Source: Malania oleifera
Lineage: Eukaryota > Streptophyta > Magnoliopsida > Santalales > Ximeniaceae
Reading direction: 5' to 3'
Length of the DNA: 64,000 nt
Assembly (NCBI RefSeq): GCF_029873635.1
Contig: NC_080420.1
Location: 31,425,032-31,489,031 of the forward strand
The notes under the pieces were generated by a model that did no database searches, was not told the origin of the DNA, and was given only the letters and a program-made list of their open reading frames with translations. A program made the translations under genes and the position numbers. Below, one piece after another: positions 1-11,480 of the stretch. Numbering within the stretch: position 1 is the first letter of the stretch; every line of letters starts with the position of its first letter.

Positions 1-944
1 TTTGTATTATACAGTATTAGACCCTGATGGATCAGATCAGATTTTAGAGCATGGTAGTGTAGCTATTCAGATCAGAGTGCAATCACATATCTCAGATAGT
101 GTGTGGATTTTATAAGTAGTCGATTGTGCCTTGGGAGAGATTGCAGGCTCCCCAATAGTCTGAGTTGAGGTGGTCGGTCTAACGATAGAGGTTTCAGTTG
201 ACTTATCCTAGTAGGCCAACCAGTGTTAAGTCCCACCTATGTGCCACACAACCCTATCATGAGGTATTAAATCATGACATACAGCCATCTAGGGAAGTTT
301 TCTCAATTATGTATATTTATATAAATTTACATAAAACGGCATATATATACCTATAGATTTTTAAAAGTATGATTAAATACAAAGTTCAGAAACAGTTGTA
401 TTTTTAAGCCACATAGGTGTGAATTATACTGTATTATATTTTACATAGTATCTCAATTTCAGTTGATTAATAGTATATTGTTCATGTACACCTAGTTGCC
501 ACACACTGGTAATAACATATTTCGTCTTAGTGAGAGTTATCTCATCCCAGTAATTTAACATATTTCAGGTGATCCAACTAGATGGGTAGATAAGGCTTGA
601 AGATAGAGAGGACATTTGTACTACCTTGTTTGAAGGGTAAGTGATTTTTTTTTATTTTTTTTTTTTTGGGAATTTCATTATTAGTAGTTTCTAGGAGATC
701 TGGTGGAGGATTTTTGGGAAGATGTGTATGTATAAATGTTATGGGAAAATACTGAATTTTGGTATTGTAATTATGGTTGTATGATTTTAAGTTTTCCGCT
801 GCATAGGTATGTGATCTTATGAACGAGAATTCCTCAGTGCCCACTTTGGGGTCGGGATGTTATAATAGATGTTATCAAGGGTATCAAAGTAATATAGTTT
901 CACCGCTTTAAAAAAAAAATGGTATGAGTTTTCGAGTCGTTACA
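1..944 (+). repeat. Gypsy G1, 5' LTR (3' portion)
   Basis: This is the right-hand part of the 5' LTR of a Ty3/gypsy element; its start lies before the window. The end is fixed by the terminal TTACA at 940-944, followed after three bases by a tRNA-primer binding site. It has the usual gypsy LTR look of AT-rich non-coding sequence, with no open frame worth calling. The matching 3' LTR is not seen, because the element is cut at about 9517, so LTR divergence cannot be used to date it. Confidence 0.75.
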
Positions 945-947
945 GTT

Positions 948-960
948 TGGTATCATAGCC
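948..960 (+). other. G1 primer binding site (tRNA-iMet type)
   Basis: TGGTATCATAGCC lies three bases after the LTR end. The usual plant initiator-Met primer site reads TGGTATCAGAGC, so one base differs. It would prime minus-strand DNA synthesis. Confidence 0.8.
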
Positions 961-1326
961 TAGGTTGCTAGGTTCTGTAGACTCTAGAGTACAGTAGAAA
1001 ACAATACCAGAATATAAGAATGGAATTTTGAGAAAGATAGAAATTGGGATATAATAGAATTTTAGTGAGTTAATATTGGGAAATCAATATGAGAATTTAA
1101 GGTTCTATTCTGTAGTCTGGAAGTAGGAACTTTGGGGTGGTTTCTGTGTTTTTCCTGAGATGACAATTTTAGAAAAACCATAGTAAACTATCATCGGTTT
1201 TTATTTCCCTACGTTAGCTCTAGACCTTAATTCAGCAATAGGTGGTAAGAGGGTATTTTAGTTAGATTAATGTAAAAATATCATTATAAGTTTTGGGCTC
1301 CTAGAATAATTTGGTGTTATTGCCGG

Positions 1327-2362
1327 ATGGACCCTAGAAGTAGTAGTTCTTATGCTAGCGGCGATGATAGTGTAGGGCCTTCTAGCATGGGGGGCAGGGA
1401 TTCAGATGCTGTTTTATGTAATGTAGCTCAACAGTTTATGGCTAATATTGCACGAAACTCCAAGGATCAAGGAGGCTCGTCTGTAGCTCAGGGGTGTATG
1501 ATAGGGAAGTTTACCAAGATAAACCCTTCAGCATTTCCATGACGATCTGATTTCGTAGTTGCTGAAAATTGGGTGCAAGAGATCGAGAAAATACTCACGG
1601 TGCTCTGCTGCATTGATGAGCAGAGGGTCCTCTATGCGATGTATTAGTTGACAGGCGAGGCCGAGAGATGGTGGATGGCTACAAAATTATTAGAGGAGCA
1701 GAGACCCATACCATTAGCTATAACCTAGAGCCAATTCAGGGAAGTATTTTTCGACAGATATTTCTTACCACCATCAAGGAGGCTAAGGTAGTAGAATTTC
1801 TGAATTTGATTACAGGAAATCACACGGTTCAGAAATATGCGGCGAAGTTCATGGAGCTGTCACGTTATGCTCCTTAAATTGTACCATATGAGGCTAAGAA
1901 GTCAAGAATGTTTGAAAAGGGCTTGAAGCAGGAAATCCTTAAAAAGGTGGCAGATCTAAAGGTGCAGGACTTCTCTAAACTTGTAGATAGGACCACAATA
2001 GTAAAGGAGAGTATATCGAAGGATGCTGAAACACAGAGTTAGGGAAGAGGCCCAGGCCACCAGATTTTTAGGCGGGTTCCAGCCGAGGCTCATAGAGAGG
2101 AGACTAGTACAGAGGAGGCCAGAGGCAAATGATGGGACACTGTGGTTTTCAGGGTAAGCAGACCTATCCCATCTATCCTAGATGTGGTCCAAGGCATATG
2201 GGTGAATATAGGATGGGGGAGAACATGTGCTATTAGTGTGGGAGACCTGGCCATATGGCTCGAGCTGACTAGGGACCGCCGATCCACGTACCAGCTCCCA
2301 GATCGTTCCAAGGTGGTTATCAGGCGCCTTGTGGAGGCCAGCAAAGGAATAAAGCTCCGGCG
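1327..2362 (+). pseudogene. gag: G1 gag remnant
   Basis: Capsid/nucleocapsid gene of a chromovirus-type gypsy element, broken by several stops and shifts. Start ATG is at 1327, followed by a Ser-rich N-terminus. The capsid core reads across frames, with a tract AERWW near 1660 and a region around 1740-1860 (SQFREVF, then [14 protein letters not shown]) typical of plant retrotransposon gag. A CCHC zinc knuckle sits at about 2228-2269. It reads C-Y-stop-C-GRPGHMARA-D, so it has an in-frame TAG and its last Cys is replaced by Asp. The protein cannot be made whole. Family identity is inferred from motif order and from pol downstream. Confidence 0.8.
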
Positions 2363-2740
2363 ATGGTTTATGCGCTGACGCCGGGAGACGCTGAGGCTGC
2401 CAGAAATGTTATGACAAGTATTCTTATTACTTTACCATATAAGGCTAATGTTTTGTTTAACTCAAGTGCCACCCAATCTTTCATATCATTGGGATATGTT
2501 AAATTATCTAGGGTTGAGGTACACTTTGTCAGTAGTCACACTGACTGGGTCAGCAGTGAGGTGTAGGAGGGTACTTAAAAACTATCCAGTGGGCATTCAG
2601 GAAAAATTATTACCAACTGATCTCATGGTATTAGACATGCAAGGGTTCGATGTGATATTATGTATGGATTGGCTGGCAGCTAATTACACTAGCATTGATT
2701 TCCATAAAAAAGAAGTGATCTTCAAACCCCCCAAGTGAGT
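2363..2740 (+). pseudogene. pro: G1 aspartic protease remnant
   Basis: Retroviral-type aspartic protease that would cut Gag-Pol. The catalytic motif, normally D-S/T-G, reads LFNSSATQSFIS near 2452-2490, so the catalytic Asp is Asn and the Gly is Ser. The C-terminal part continues in a different frame to a VILGMDWL-like motif (here VILCMDWLAANY) near 2650-2690, the conserved end of the gypsy protease. A frameshift separates the two halves. The missing Asp means the enzyme would be dead even without the frameshift. Confidence 0.8.
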
Positions 2741-2859
2741 AGGAATTCATATTTGTGGGATCACGTGTGCGTGCCTTGCCATAGTTAGTGTTGGCTATTC
2801 AGGCGAGGAGGCTGCTTTAGGGTGGTTGCCCAAGGTATGTTGCGTATATAAAGGAACTG

Positions 2860-3550
2860 TCAAAGGAAGAATTGAAACAAGCTGATATTCCAATAGTGGG
2901 GGAATTTCCAGATGTTTTTCCAGGGAAGTTACCTAGTTTACCACCAGATCGAGAGATTGAATTTTCTATGGATTTACTACCAAGGTCAGCACCGATATCT
3001 TAAGCACCCTATAGGATGGCTCCAGCTGAACTAAAAGAACTGAAAGAATAGTTGTAGGAGTTGTTGCATAAAGGGTTTATCAGGCCTAGCATGTCACCTT
3101 GGGGAGCACCAGTCTTGTTCGTGAAGAAGAAATACGGGGCTATGAGGATGTGCATTGATTATAGAGAGATAAATAAAGTAATAGTCAAGAATAAATATCC
3201 TCTTCCTAGAATTGATGATTTATTTGATCTACTCCAGGGGACCTAGGTCTACTCCAAGATTGACCTTCGGTTAGGATATCACCAGGTGAAAGTTAAAGCA
3301 AAGGATGTTTCAAAGATAGCCTTTCGAACCAGGTATGGGCACTACAAGTTTATGGTAATGTCGTTCGGATTGACTAATGCACTGGTAGTATTTATGGACC
3401 TAATGAATCGGGTGTTCCATCAGTACTTGGACCAGTTCGTTGTGGTATTTATTGATGATATATTGGTCTACTCAAAGAGTTTTGAGGAGCACGAGGATCA
3501 TCTGAGGCTAGTGTTGCAAGTATTAAGGGGAAAAAAAGCTACACACTAAA
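2860..3550 (+). pseudogene. pol: G1 reverse transcriptase remnant
   Basis: Ty3/gypsy reverse transcriptase. Conserved blocks are in order: [20 protein letters not shown] (3076-3135), [32 protein letters not shown], and the catalytic [10 protein letters not shown] near 3448-3480, whose two Asp residues are intact. In-frame stops occur at several places, for example TAG at 3244 where the family has Phe or Trp, and a shift near 3535 inside the fingers/thumb junction. The order PR-RT-RH-INT identifies the gypsy superfamily. Confidence 0.9.
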
Positions 3551-3808
3551 TTCAAGAAATGTGAATTCTGGCTAAGGCAAGTCACCTTTCTTCGGCATGT
3601 AATCTCTGGGGATGGCATATTAGCGGATCCGAGTAAGATAGAAGCAATGGTGAATTGGGTGAGACCAATGAATATTCAGGAGATCAGGAGCTTCCTAGGT
3701 CTGGCAGGGTACTACCGGCGTTTTATGGATGGCTTTTTCAGATTATCGGGTCCACTAACACGACTCACGAGGAAATATTTGAGATTTGAATGGACCAACA
3801 AGTGTGAG
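3551..3808 (+). pseudogene. pol: G1 RT thumb / RNase H, first part
   Basis: Continues the pol reading: KKCEFW-RQV-F, then [11 protein letters not shown], then [15 protein letters not shown] and PLTRLT, ending in RFEWTNKCE. This is the RT-RNase H connection of gypsy elements. The frame is cut after Glu at 3808 by the insertion that starts at 3809. Removing 3809-7652 and one copy of GTGAG gives a continuous codon series into 7658, so the insertion landed in a once continuous pol gene. Confidence 0.85.
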
Positions 3809-4675
3809 TGACTCACTCAAAAAATGAGCAGCTTGGAAGTTATCCCAAGTATAGGAGTTCTGTCGTGTAATATTCAGCCCCAAGGTCAGATCGTCTCCTC
3901 AGGGAATGCGGTTTAATCTCAAATTTTATGTTTTTCCAATCGAAATTAAAAAGTTACTGAACATAGTTCAGATTTGGGTTTTTCAAGATTGTTTGATATT
4001 TCTTTTTAAAAATTAAACAAACACACAAATTAAACCCTAATCCTAGCATGCACTAAATTAAATAACAAGGACAGAAATCCTACGTCTAATCAGCAAACAT
4101 CGAAACACGCATTAAACTTCAAAATAGAAACTAAAGACGATAACTTTAACACGTAATTAAAACACGCAATAATGGAAACCCAATCAAACATATACGCGAA
4201 CGAAAAAAATCGAACCTTTAACAAAATCAAGAACTTGAATCAAGACCAAACTTAAACGCAAACACGGACTCAACAAAAATTTAACGCTTTAACAACTTAA
4301 ACGATAATTGAACATGATAAAAATGAAAACTTCAATAAGGCTAACCCTAAACTAAATCGAGCTTCAACAAAAATTAAATTTTAAAAAGGACAACTAATTT
4401 AATTTCTAAAAACAAAAACAACTTTTTTTTTAATTTTTAATTTTTTATTTTATTCCCTTTTTTTTTTAGAACCAACTCGGACTTAACTTAATTAATTAAA
4501 TAACTCGAATCACTAATTAAATCTACCGCTAAATTTATTTGAGAAAATAAATCAATAAATAAATAAACTGCAATAATAATAATAAAACACCTTAAATAAT
4601 ATTTAAAATCTAAAATTTTTTATAAACTCTAATAAAAATTTAACAATATTCAACTAACAATAAAAAGAAAAGAAA

Positions 4676-4731
<56 letters not shown>

Positions 4732-5244
4732 TGGCTATGGGATATGGTGCTACAGTGGTTCGGGTTTGCAGTGGATGGTGGCAAGAGGTGCAGCAAGAGG
4801 GCTCACGGCAACAAGGTGGTGCGGCAGCAGCTTCAGGGACCAGCAGCAGCAGTGGCTGAGGGGGTCTTCATGGATGGTCTGGAGGCTTTAGCAGCAGAGG
4901 GTCTATGGAGTAGCTCTCGGTTTGCCTCTCTTTAGGGACTAGCAATGACTGAGGAGGTGGCTATCTGGACCTTGACAGCAACAGGCAGCAATGGCATGGT
5001 TAGGGCACTTGCAGCAAGCAACAGGGCATTTGGTGTTTGGGTTTGCTGGCAGCGGCTGGGTTATAGAGGGAGTTAAGGGAAGAGGGAGAAAGGTAGAAGA
5101 TAAGGGAGAGAAGGAGGAGAAGAGGAAAGGGAAGAAGAGGGAAGGAGAGGGAGAGAGAGATAGAGAGAGAGAGAGAGAGCGAGAGAGAGGGGGGAGGGAA
5201 AGGAGAGAGAGAGAATGAGAGGAAGGAGGAGAGAATGAGAGATT

Positions 5245-5276
<32 letters not shown>

Positions 5277-5884
5277 GAGAAGCACGGGCTCGGGGGCCGG
5301 CTATGGCAGATAAAAAAAGAAAAATAAAGTAAGGGAGAGGGAGAGGAAAGAGAAGGGGAGAGAGCCCCAAGGGCTTGCTCGGCTGAGAAAGGAAGAGAAA
5401 ATATAATGGGAGGGGGAGAGAGAACTACCTACGAGAGATCTGGACAAGAAGCCCTGACCCAACCTAACTGCATGGTCAAGTCACATCAAGCTTTTTCTTT
5501 TAAAAAAAAAAAAATTTCTTTTCTTTTATTTATTTTTCTTTTACGAACGAGGCCCTTTTTGACTCTTTTGGAGCCCTTTCTCCTAAAGCTCAAAACATGG
5601 AAGTTGTAAATAATATTCTTCTCTTTCTCTAAAATTTAGAATCATCTCAATCGGAACTTGGATGGAAAAGTTATGTTCGAATTACAAACTGATGCCAGTT
5701 TTAACTCCTAATAATTTTTCTGCGATAAAAAAATGCCAAAATTTCATAAATTACTCAATAAAATCCAAATATTATAATTAGGACACCTTGTTAAAATATT
5801 GAGAGTAATTAGGCATTTAATTAAAAATATCATCCCTAATGCACGAATTAAACTGCCTAATTATGTAGTTTAAGCGCGTAATCA
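3809..5884 (-). repeat. E1 LTR (3' LTR on the minus strand)
   Basis: About 2.08 kb, bounded by TG...CA on the minus strand (TGATTACGCG at 5884, GTGAGTCA at 3809). A G-rich tract directly upstream on the minus strand (5885-5896) fits a polypurine tract. It contains GA/CT-rich blocks at 4681-4727 and 5130-5275. No gene is present; open frames here come from the microsatellites. Confidence 0.7.
4681..4727. repeat. (GA)n microsatellite
   Basis: Uninterrupted GA dinucleotides for about 47 bases inside the E1 LTR. A second, less regular GA/GGA tract lies at 5130-5275. Both give spurious Ser/Leu-rich frames on the minus strand. Confidence 0.95.
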
Positions 5885-7597
5885 CACCCCCCAACTAACG
5901 TTTTGCTAGTCTCTAACAAATAATGTTAATGAATTTCAGGGCGGTACCCACAAATACTAACTCCAACAAACATGAAATTAATACCCATGCAACACAATTA
6001 TACTGTTTCACACATAGGAATATAACTGAATTTCATACAAGCTCGTTCATATTCAATGTACACAACTCCGAAGCATATCACTCATGCAAGTTTCATTGTT
6101 TATATAGCAATTAAGAACAGTATACTCACATGAAGTTAACCAGGGATACAATTTAGAGTTAATGCGGTTATATAAGTTCGAGTATAAACAGGTAAAATCT
6201 CAAGGTGTGTGTGATGTGTGTGACTCATTACACCTATGATGCCAGTGGACACCTACAAAACGGTCATTTTGACTCGGCCTAATTAGTATACCCTCAAAAA
6301 CACTCAAAAGGAATGGGTTCACTCATCATATGTGAGGAGGAGTGTCGCAATCAACCATTCCACATATTGAAAGGAATAAACACTAAGTATATGGAGTGGA
6401 CTAGTCTAGGAAGGATCTAGCCTATCTATGAGGTGTCAGGTCCTTCACCCTAGCATTTTTATCACCTACTTGCCATGCCCAACCGAGACCACCCTAAACC
6501 AACTTATTCACAAACTTGAAGTGAATACATCTAAGGCATTAAACAATTGAAGAATCTTCATACGTGGAGAACATGGTTCGTGTCCTTGACTTTTTTGTGC
6601 TATTTATATGAAGCAGGCATTAGCATTTCATTTCATGTGCATTTCTATTTCTTATTCTTTCTTCTGCTCATTCTTCAATTTCTATTTTTTCTTGGTCAAT
6701 TAAGGCAATCATTACACTTCTTTTGTTGTATTCATACCATCAACGGGAATTAAACTTGAATAGTGGTCCATGAACTAAGTTTATTTCTTGAGGTGGCTCA
6801 GCCTTCACATCTTGAGTAGGCTATAAGACCTAGGTTTCTATCTCCCCATTAGATGTCACCTCTAGGCTAGCAAATCAAAAACAGAGACTAATGTACAAAG
6901 AATCATCCAGAAGAAAAGAGAACTGAGTTTCGTAAACTCTGATTTGATGTTAACACTCAAAAGGACGATAAATACCTCAAGAATGTCTCACAAGGTGTCA
7001 TAGTCGTCACGGGCACTCTCTTAGTGCTCACAAGGAACCCTAAGTGCTACAAGTCACATGAACGTGTATTTTCAGCCTCATGAGATATCATGTAAATACA
7101 AGAGTTTATATAGCCAAATTAACACGAGTATACTACCAATCAATTTTTCATGAAGTTAGAAAATAATATAAAGAGAAACTACACATAAATGACTCAAGTG
7201 TGTAATTTTTAAGTTATATGCAAGTATGGGAAGGGTATAAGTCAGTGTTAATCATGACATAATTCAGTATAATTCCTCAATACTCTTTCTTTCTTTTTTT
7301 CTTTCTTTTTTATTTTTTTTTATTTTTTATTTTTTTTATTAATTAATACAAAACCCAACAAGTAGACATGCATAGTGTCACATGCAAATTCTAACCCCCC
7401 CCCCCCCCAACTAAAGTGGAACATTGTGCGCAATGTGAAAGCATAGGGGAAATAGAAAAAATGTACACAAGAGAAGTAGGGTGTACCTAGGTGAAGTAAT
7501 GGAAAAGAAAAACTGAACTATAGGAAAATGTACCTGAAAACTAACTAAAAATAAAATAAGGTAAAACAAAATAAAAAAAGGGAAAGAATTTCCAATA
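5885..7597 (-). other. E1 internal remnant, non-coding
   Basis: 1.7 kb between the complete LTR and the 55-base LTR stub. No gag/pol motif is seen on either strand. It holds a C-run of 15 (7397-7411; G-run on the minus strand) next to the paired sequence ACATTGTGCGCAATGT, and T-rich tracts around 7285-7340. It probably represents the 3' end of a deleted internal region. Confidence 0.55.
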
Positions 7598-7657
7598 TCA
7601 GCCTTAATGCACGAATTAAAACGTCTAATTACGTAGTTTAAGCACGTAATTAGTGAG

Positions 7658-8125
7658 CTAAGCTTCCAGGAATTGAAGCGGCGACTGGTCACTACACCAA
7701 TATTATCTGTTCCATCTAGAGATGATGGATTTGTTATATACAGTGACGCATCCCAGAAGGGACTCAAGTGTTTGTTAATACAGCACGGAAAGGTTATTTC
7801 TTGCGCTTTTTGATAGCTTAAAGAGTATGAAAGGAACTACCCAATGCATAATTTAGAGTTAGCTGATATGGTGAATGCTCTAAAGATCTGGGGGCATTAT
7901 CTTTCTGGTAGGAGATGTGAGATCTTCACTGACCATAAAAGTTTGAAATATTTCTTCACTAAGAAAGAACTGAATATGAGGCAAAGGAGATGGCTAGAGC
8001 TCATTAAATATTATGATTGTACTATCAGCTACCACCCAGGGAAAGCAAACGTAGTGGCTGATGCTCTAAGCCAAAAATCAGTAGGAGTGGCGTTGTCAGC
8101 AGAGGGAATTCAACATTCGATTTAG
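7658..8125 (+). pseudogene. pol: G1 RNase H, second part
   Basis: Resumes the G1 pol frame after E1: SFQELKRRLVTTPIL, then IYSDASQKG with the first RNase H catalytic Asp intact, then [16 protein letters not shown] (active-site Glu), [11 protein letters not shown] (Asp) and the conserved [14 protein letters not shown]. An in-frame stop pair lies near 7812 (LKEYE context). RNase H would remove the RNA template during reverse transcription. Confidence 0.9.
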
Positions 8126-9517
8126 AGGGATCTGGAGAGGCTCGATGTGGAGCTAGTAGAAGATGATCAATAGACATTTATTGCCAACCTAGTGTTACAG
8201 CCTATCTTGCAAAAAAGGATTAAAGCCACTCAAAAGAATGACACAAAATTGGTAGAGCTGATAGATAAAGTGCAAGATGGATGGGAGGATGAGTTTAGTA
8301 TTTCAGATGATGGAGCTCTGAGGTTCTGTACCAGGTTGTACGTACCTATAGATGCTGAGATTAGGAGGGCTATCCTAGAGGAGGCACATAGATCCCTTTA
8401 CACAATACATCCTAAAGGCACTAAAATATATCAGGAACTTCATGAATCTTTCTGGTGGAGCGGCATAAAGAGGGAGATAGTTGAGTTTGTGGAGCAGTAT
8501 TTGACATGCCAGCAGGTAAAAACTGAGCACCAGAGACTGGCAGGACATTTGCAGCCAATCCACATCTCTGAGTAGAAGTGGGATCATATATCCATGGACT
8601 TCGTTATAGGATTACCACCAGCGCTGCATGGACAGAATGTCATATGGGTGGTCATAGACCGACCAACAACGATTGCTCATTTTCTCCCTATTAAAGTCAA
8701 CTACTCTATGAACAAATTGGCAAAGTTATACATTTAGGAGATAGTTCGACCCCATTGTGTGCTAATATGCATAGTTTCAAACCGAGACCCACGATTTACA
8801 TCGCGGTTCTAGAGGAGTTTACAAAAATCTTTGGGTCTCAGTTATCATTCAGCACAGTCTTTCATCCTCAGACTGATGGGTAGACAGAGAGGACGATCCA
8901 GATACTTAAGGATATGCTACGAGCATGTGTGCTAGATTTCAGGGGTAGTTGGACTTAGTATATGTCATTGGTTGAAGTTACGTATAATAACAGCTACTAT
9001 GCCAACATCAGGACGGCATCATATGAGGCATTATATGGTAAGAGGTGTCATTCTCCACTATACTAGGATAAAATGGGTGAGAGGCGAGTTTTGGGACCAG
9101 AGTTAGTGCAGCAGGCGTATGATAAAGTATGACTTATTAGAGAAAGACTCGGTATAACTTGGAGTCGGCAAAAAAGCTACGCAGATATTCACCACTGGAA
9201 GTTGGAATTTGATGTGGGAGATTAGGTATTTTTTAGAGTAGCACTGCTGAGGGGAGCTATAAAGTTTGGGATGAAAGGTAAGCTGAGCCCTAGGTTTATT
9301 GGCCCATTCGAGATACTTGAAAGAGTAGGTTTAGTCACCTACAAGTTAGTTTTACCACTAGCTCTATGCATGATTCATGACGTATTCCATGTTTTCATGT
9401 TGAGCAAATACGTCCCAGATCCCTCCCACGTGATCAGTTACGAGGAAATAGAGCTTACAAACACTTTATCATATGAGGAAATGCCAGTGCAGATCCTAGA
9501 TAGAAAAGAACAAGAGT
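8126..9517 (+). pseudogene. pol: G1 integrase remnant, truncated
   Basis: Gypsy integrase. The N-terminal HHCC region (EEAHRSLYTIHP...CQQVK) lies at 8378-8520. The core starts with SMDFVIGLPP (first Asp) at 8593 and includes SNRDPRFTS. The C-terminus has the GPF/Y module (RFIGPFEILERVG, about 9292-9333) and the HDVFHVFMLSKYVPD block. At least six stops fall at positions where relatives have Gln or Trp (CAG or TGG to TAG). The frame ends at about 9517, just before the expected C-terminal chromodomain-like tail, where foreign sequence begins. Confidence 0.88.
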
Positions 9518-10400
9518 TGCATAACTTCCTCAAAACCTAACCTAACCCACCTTATACCTAGGCCCATACCCATACCAACTTAGAACCCTAAGCCTAATCT
9601 AGACAACGACCCAAATCCCATTTAAACTCAACCAAGCCAAAATCATCGCCCACATATTAATTAACGATCCCACAATCTAAAATGCCCAACCCCAGCCTAA
9701 CCTAAAGCCCAAGACCTAGGCCCAACTAGGCTTGGCCAAACCTAACTAGCCCAACCAACCTCTAACCTAAACCTAACCCTAACTCGACCAATGTAACTCG
9801 AACAAACCCTAACACAACCCCAACCCCAACTCAACCCAATCTGACCCAAGCTAAACCAACTCTAGTATAGCCTAACATGGGTCAACACCCAAGTCAACCC
9901 CCCTACTTGGCTTGTGAGAAACCCTAGAAACAAAAAACAAAAAGAAAGAAGAAAATAAATTAAAGGAAATGGAGATTAAGATAGAGAGAATAGAAACTAG
10001 AGGTATATGTGAAGGGGCTTCTGATCCATACTTGGATCTGGTGATAAGGGGATAGGCAGAGAACTCAAGGCTAGCTCTCTACCTTTACTAGTTTCGACTC
10101 CACCGACAAAGAAGAAACAAATAAGGGGTTAGGGATTGAGGGATTTGAGAGAAGAAAGAGAGATCGAGAAAGTGAATAGATTGAAAGAAATGAAAGATAT
10201 GGGAAATATAAAAGAAGAGATCAAAAGAAGGAAAAAAAAAAAAGATTTAAGAGAGTAGAGAGTGAAGATAGAGTGGAAGGCTTACTTGATGGGTTGCCGC
10301 CGTGTAAGGAAGGTCGCGGTAGCCTTAAAGCTACTAGTGGTGGTGCATGTGAGAGATCAAAGTGTGAAAAAGGCAGAGTGTTAGAGAGAGAGAAAATAGA

Positions 10401-10450
<50 letters not shown>

Positions 10451-11480
10451 GACGAATATTCGAGAAAGAAAAGAAAAGAAATAAAAATATATATATAAAT
10501 TTGAGTTCAAAAAAAAAATTTATGTGGTCATCCCTGTGTTGCCATGTGTCACCACGGATGGGTGACACATGACAAACCCAGGCGATTTCCCTCCTCCATT
10601 CCCTCTTGAATTAGGTTAACCTAATTTGGTTCAAGTCAACCCAGGTCCTTCTTGTTGACCTAGTCAAATCAGTTGACCCAATTTGACTAAGTTCAACCAC
10701 CTAAATCGCTTCCCCTTTTTTTCTTTATTTAAAATTAATTTTTGAAAATCATTTTTAATTTGTTAAAACTCCAAAAAAGTTTAGGAAAATTAGGGAAAAA
10801 ACAACAATTGGAAAACATTCTTTGAGTCTATTTTGACTCATGCTGTTCAAACAAATGAAAAATAAATAACAATTTCAAAAATAAAAAAAAAATTGAGGAA
10901 ATTCCTTTAAAATCCTTGAAAATTGTAGAAAAATCTTGAAAAATTTTATAAAAATTCTAGAAAATTTCCTCAAAGATTAGGGAATATTGTGGGACCATTT
11001 TTTGCTTAAGTTTGATGCATTTGTATAATCATTTTGCATGTTAAATATTTATGCATCATATTTTGCATGTGTGCGCGTTTGTGTGTCCTCATGATAAAAA
11101 AAAAATAGTAAAAAGGTGTTTCAGACCTTATTGATATTAATTCCAAGGGGGCTTTATATAGTAAAACCTCCTTTTCTGAAAATCTTATTATACTTTCCTA
11201 GAAAGCTCCTTGTTTTGCTTTTTCGTTTAAAATTTTCATCATTTAGTTGATTAAGGGACATTTGAATCAATTTTAGGTAATCCATAATTAATTAGGTATC
11301 GTTAGTAGAACAGATGTGTACGGGATGCTAATACATTCCCCTCACATAATTGTACTATCGAACTCAACGTTGATAAAAGAAAAATGAGACTATTGGTTCC
11401 TTGGCTTTAGAATTAGTTTAGAGACCAATCAACAAGTAGTAATTAGATGAGTTAATTGTACCTAAGTAAATAACACATTA
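9518..11480 (+). repeat. Probable Tat/Ogre-like LTR
   Basis: Sequence foreign to G1 starts at TGCATAACTT (9518). The first 400 bases are dominated by CCTAA/CCCAAC words; then come a TATAAAAG at 10207, a GA microsatellite (10405-10447), a block rich in TTGACC/GGTCAA words (10630-10700) and an AAAATT-rich block (10870-10990). Near the right end, GGGATGCTAATACATTCCC followed by a TAACACATT-AGAATGGAAACTC sequence resembles the LTR-end/primer-site region of Tat/Ogre elements as I remember it. The boundaries and lineage are uncertain. No coding sequence is seen. Confidence 0.45.
10405..10447. repeat. (GA)n microsatellite
   Basis: Pure GA repeat inside the probable Tat-like LTR. It produces spurious Ser/Leu and Arg/Glu open frames on the two strands. 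Confidence 0.95.

Larger units (their letters stand above)
3809..7652 (-). mobile_element. Insertion E1: deleted LTR element in G1 pol
   Basis: A 3.8-kb insertion with identical 5-bp flanks GTGAG (3804-3808 and 7653-7657), the duplication size of LTR-retrotransposon integrases. On the minus strand it starts TAATTACG at 7652 and ends GAGTGAGTCA at 3809. The first ~55 bases (7652 to ~7598) match the start of a full LTR that runs 5884 to 3809, so the minus-strand 5' LTR is almost wholly deleted and the 3' LTR is complete. No gag or pol is present. An inverted ATTG..CAAT sequence followed by a G-run (minus strand, 7435-7397) resembles a motif commonly found near the pol end of Athila/Tat-type elements, so a non-autonomous relative of that group is likely; the lineage is inferred. 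Confidence 0.8.

Noticed and set aside
4744..4935. 63-codon open frame downstream of the GA tract
   Set aside because: GCAGCA/GGTGG-rich low-complexity LTR sequence; no conserved domain.
4939..5370. 143-codon Ser/Leu-rich open frame on the minus strand
   Set aside because: It is generated by GA/GGA simple repeats in the E1 LTR; composition is explained by the microsatellite.
9770..9860. Interstitial telomere sequence
   Set aside because: CCCTAA words occur but not as a regular TTTAGGG array; low-complexity C-rich sequence explains them.
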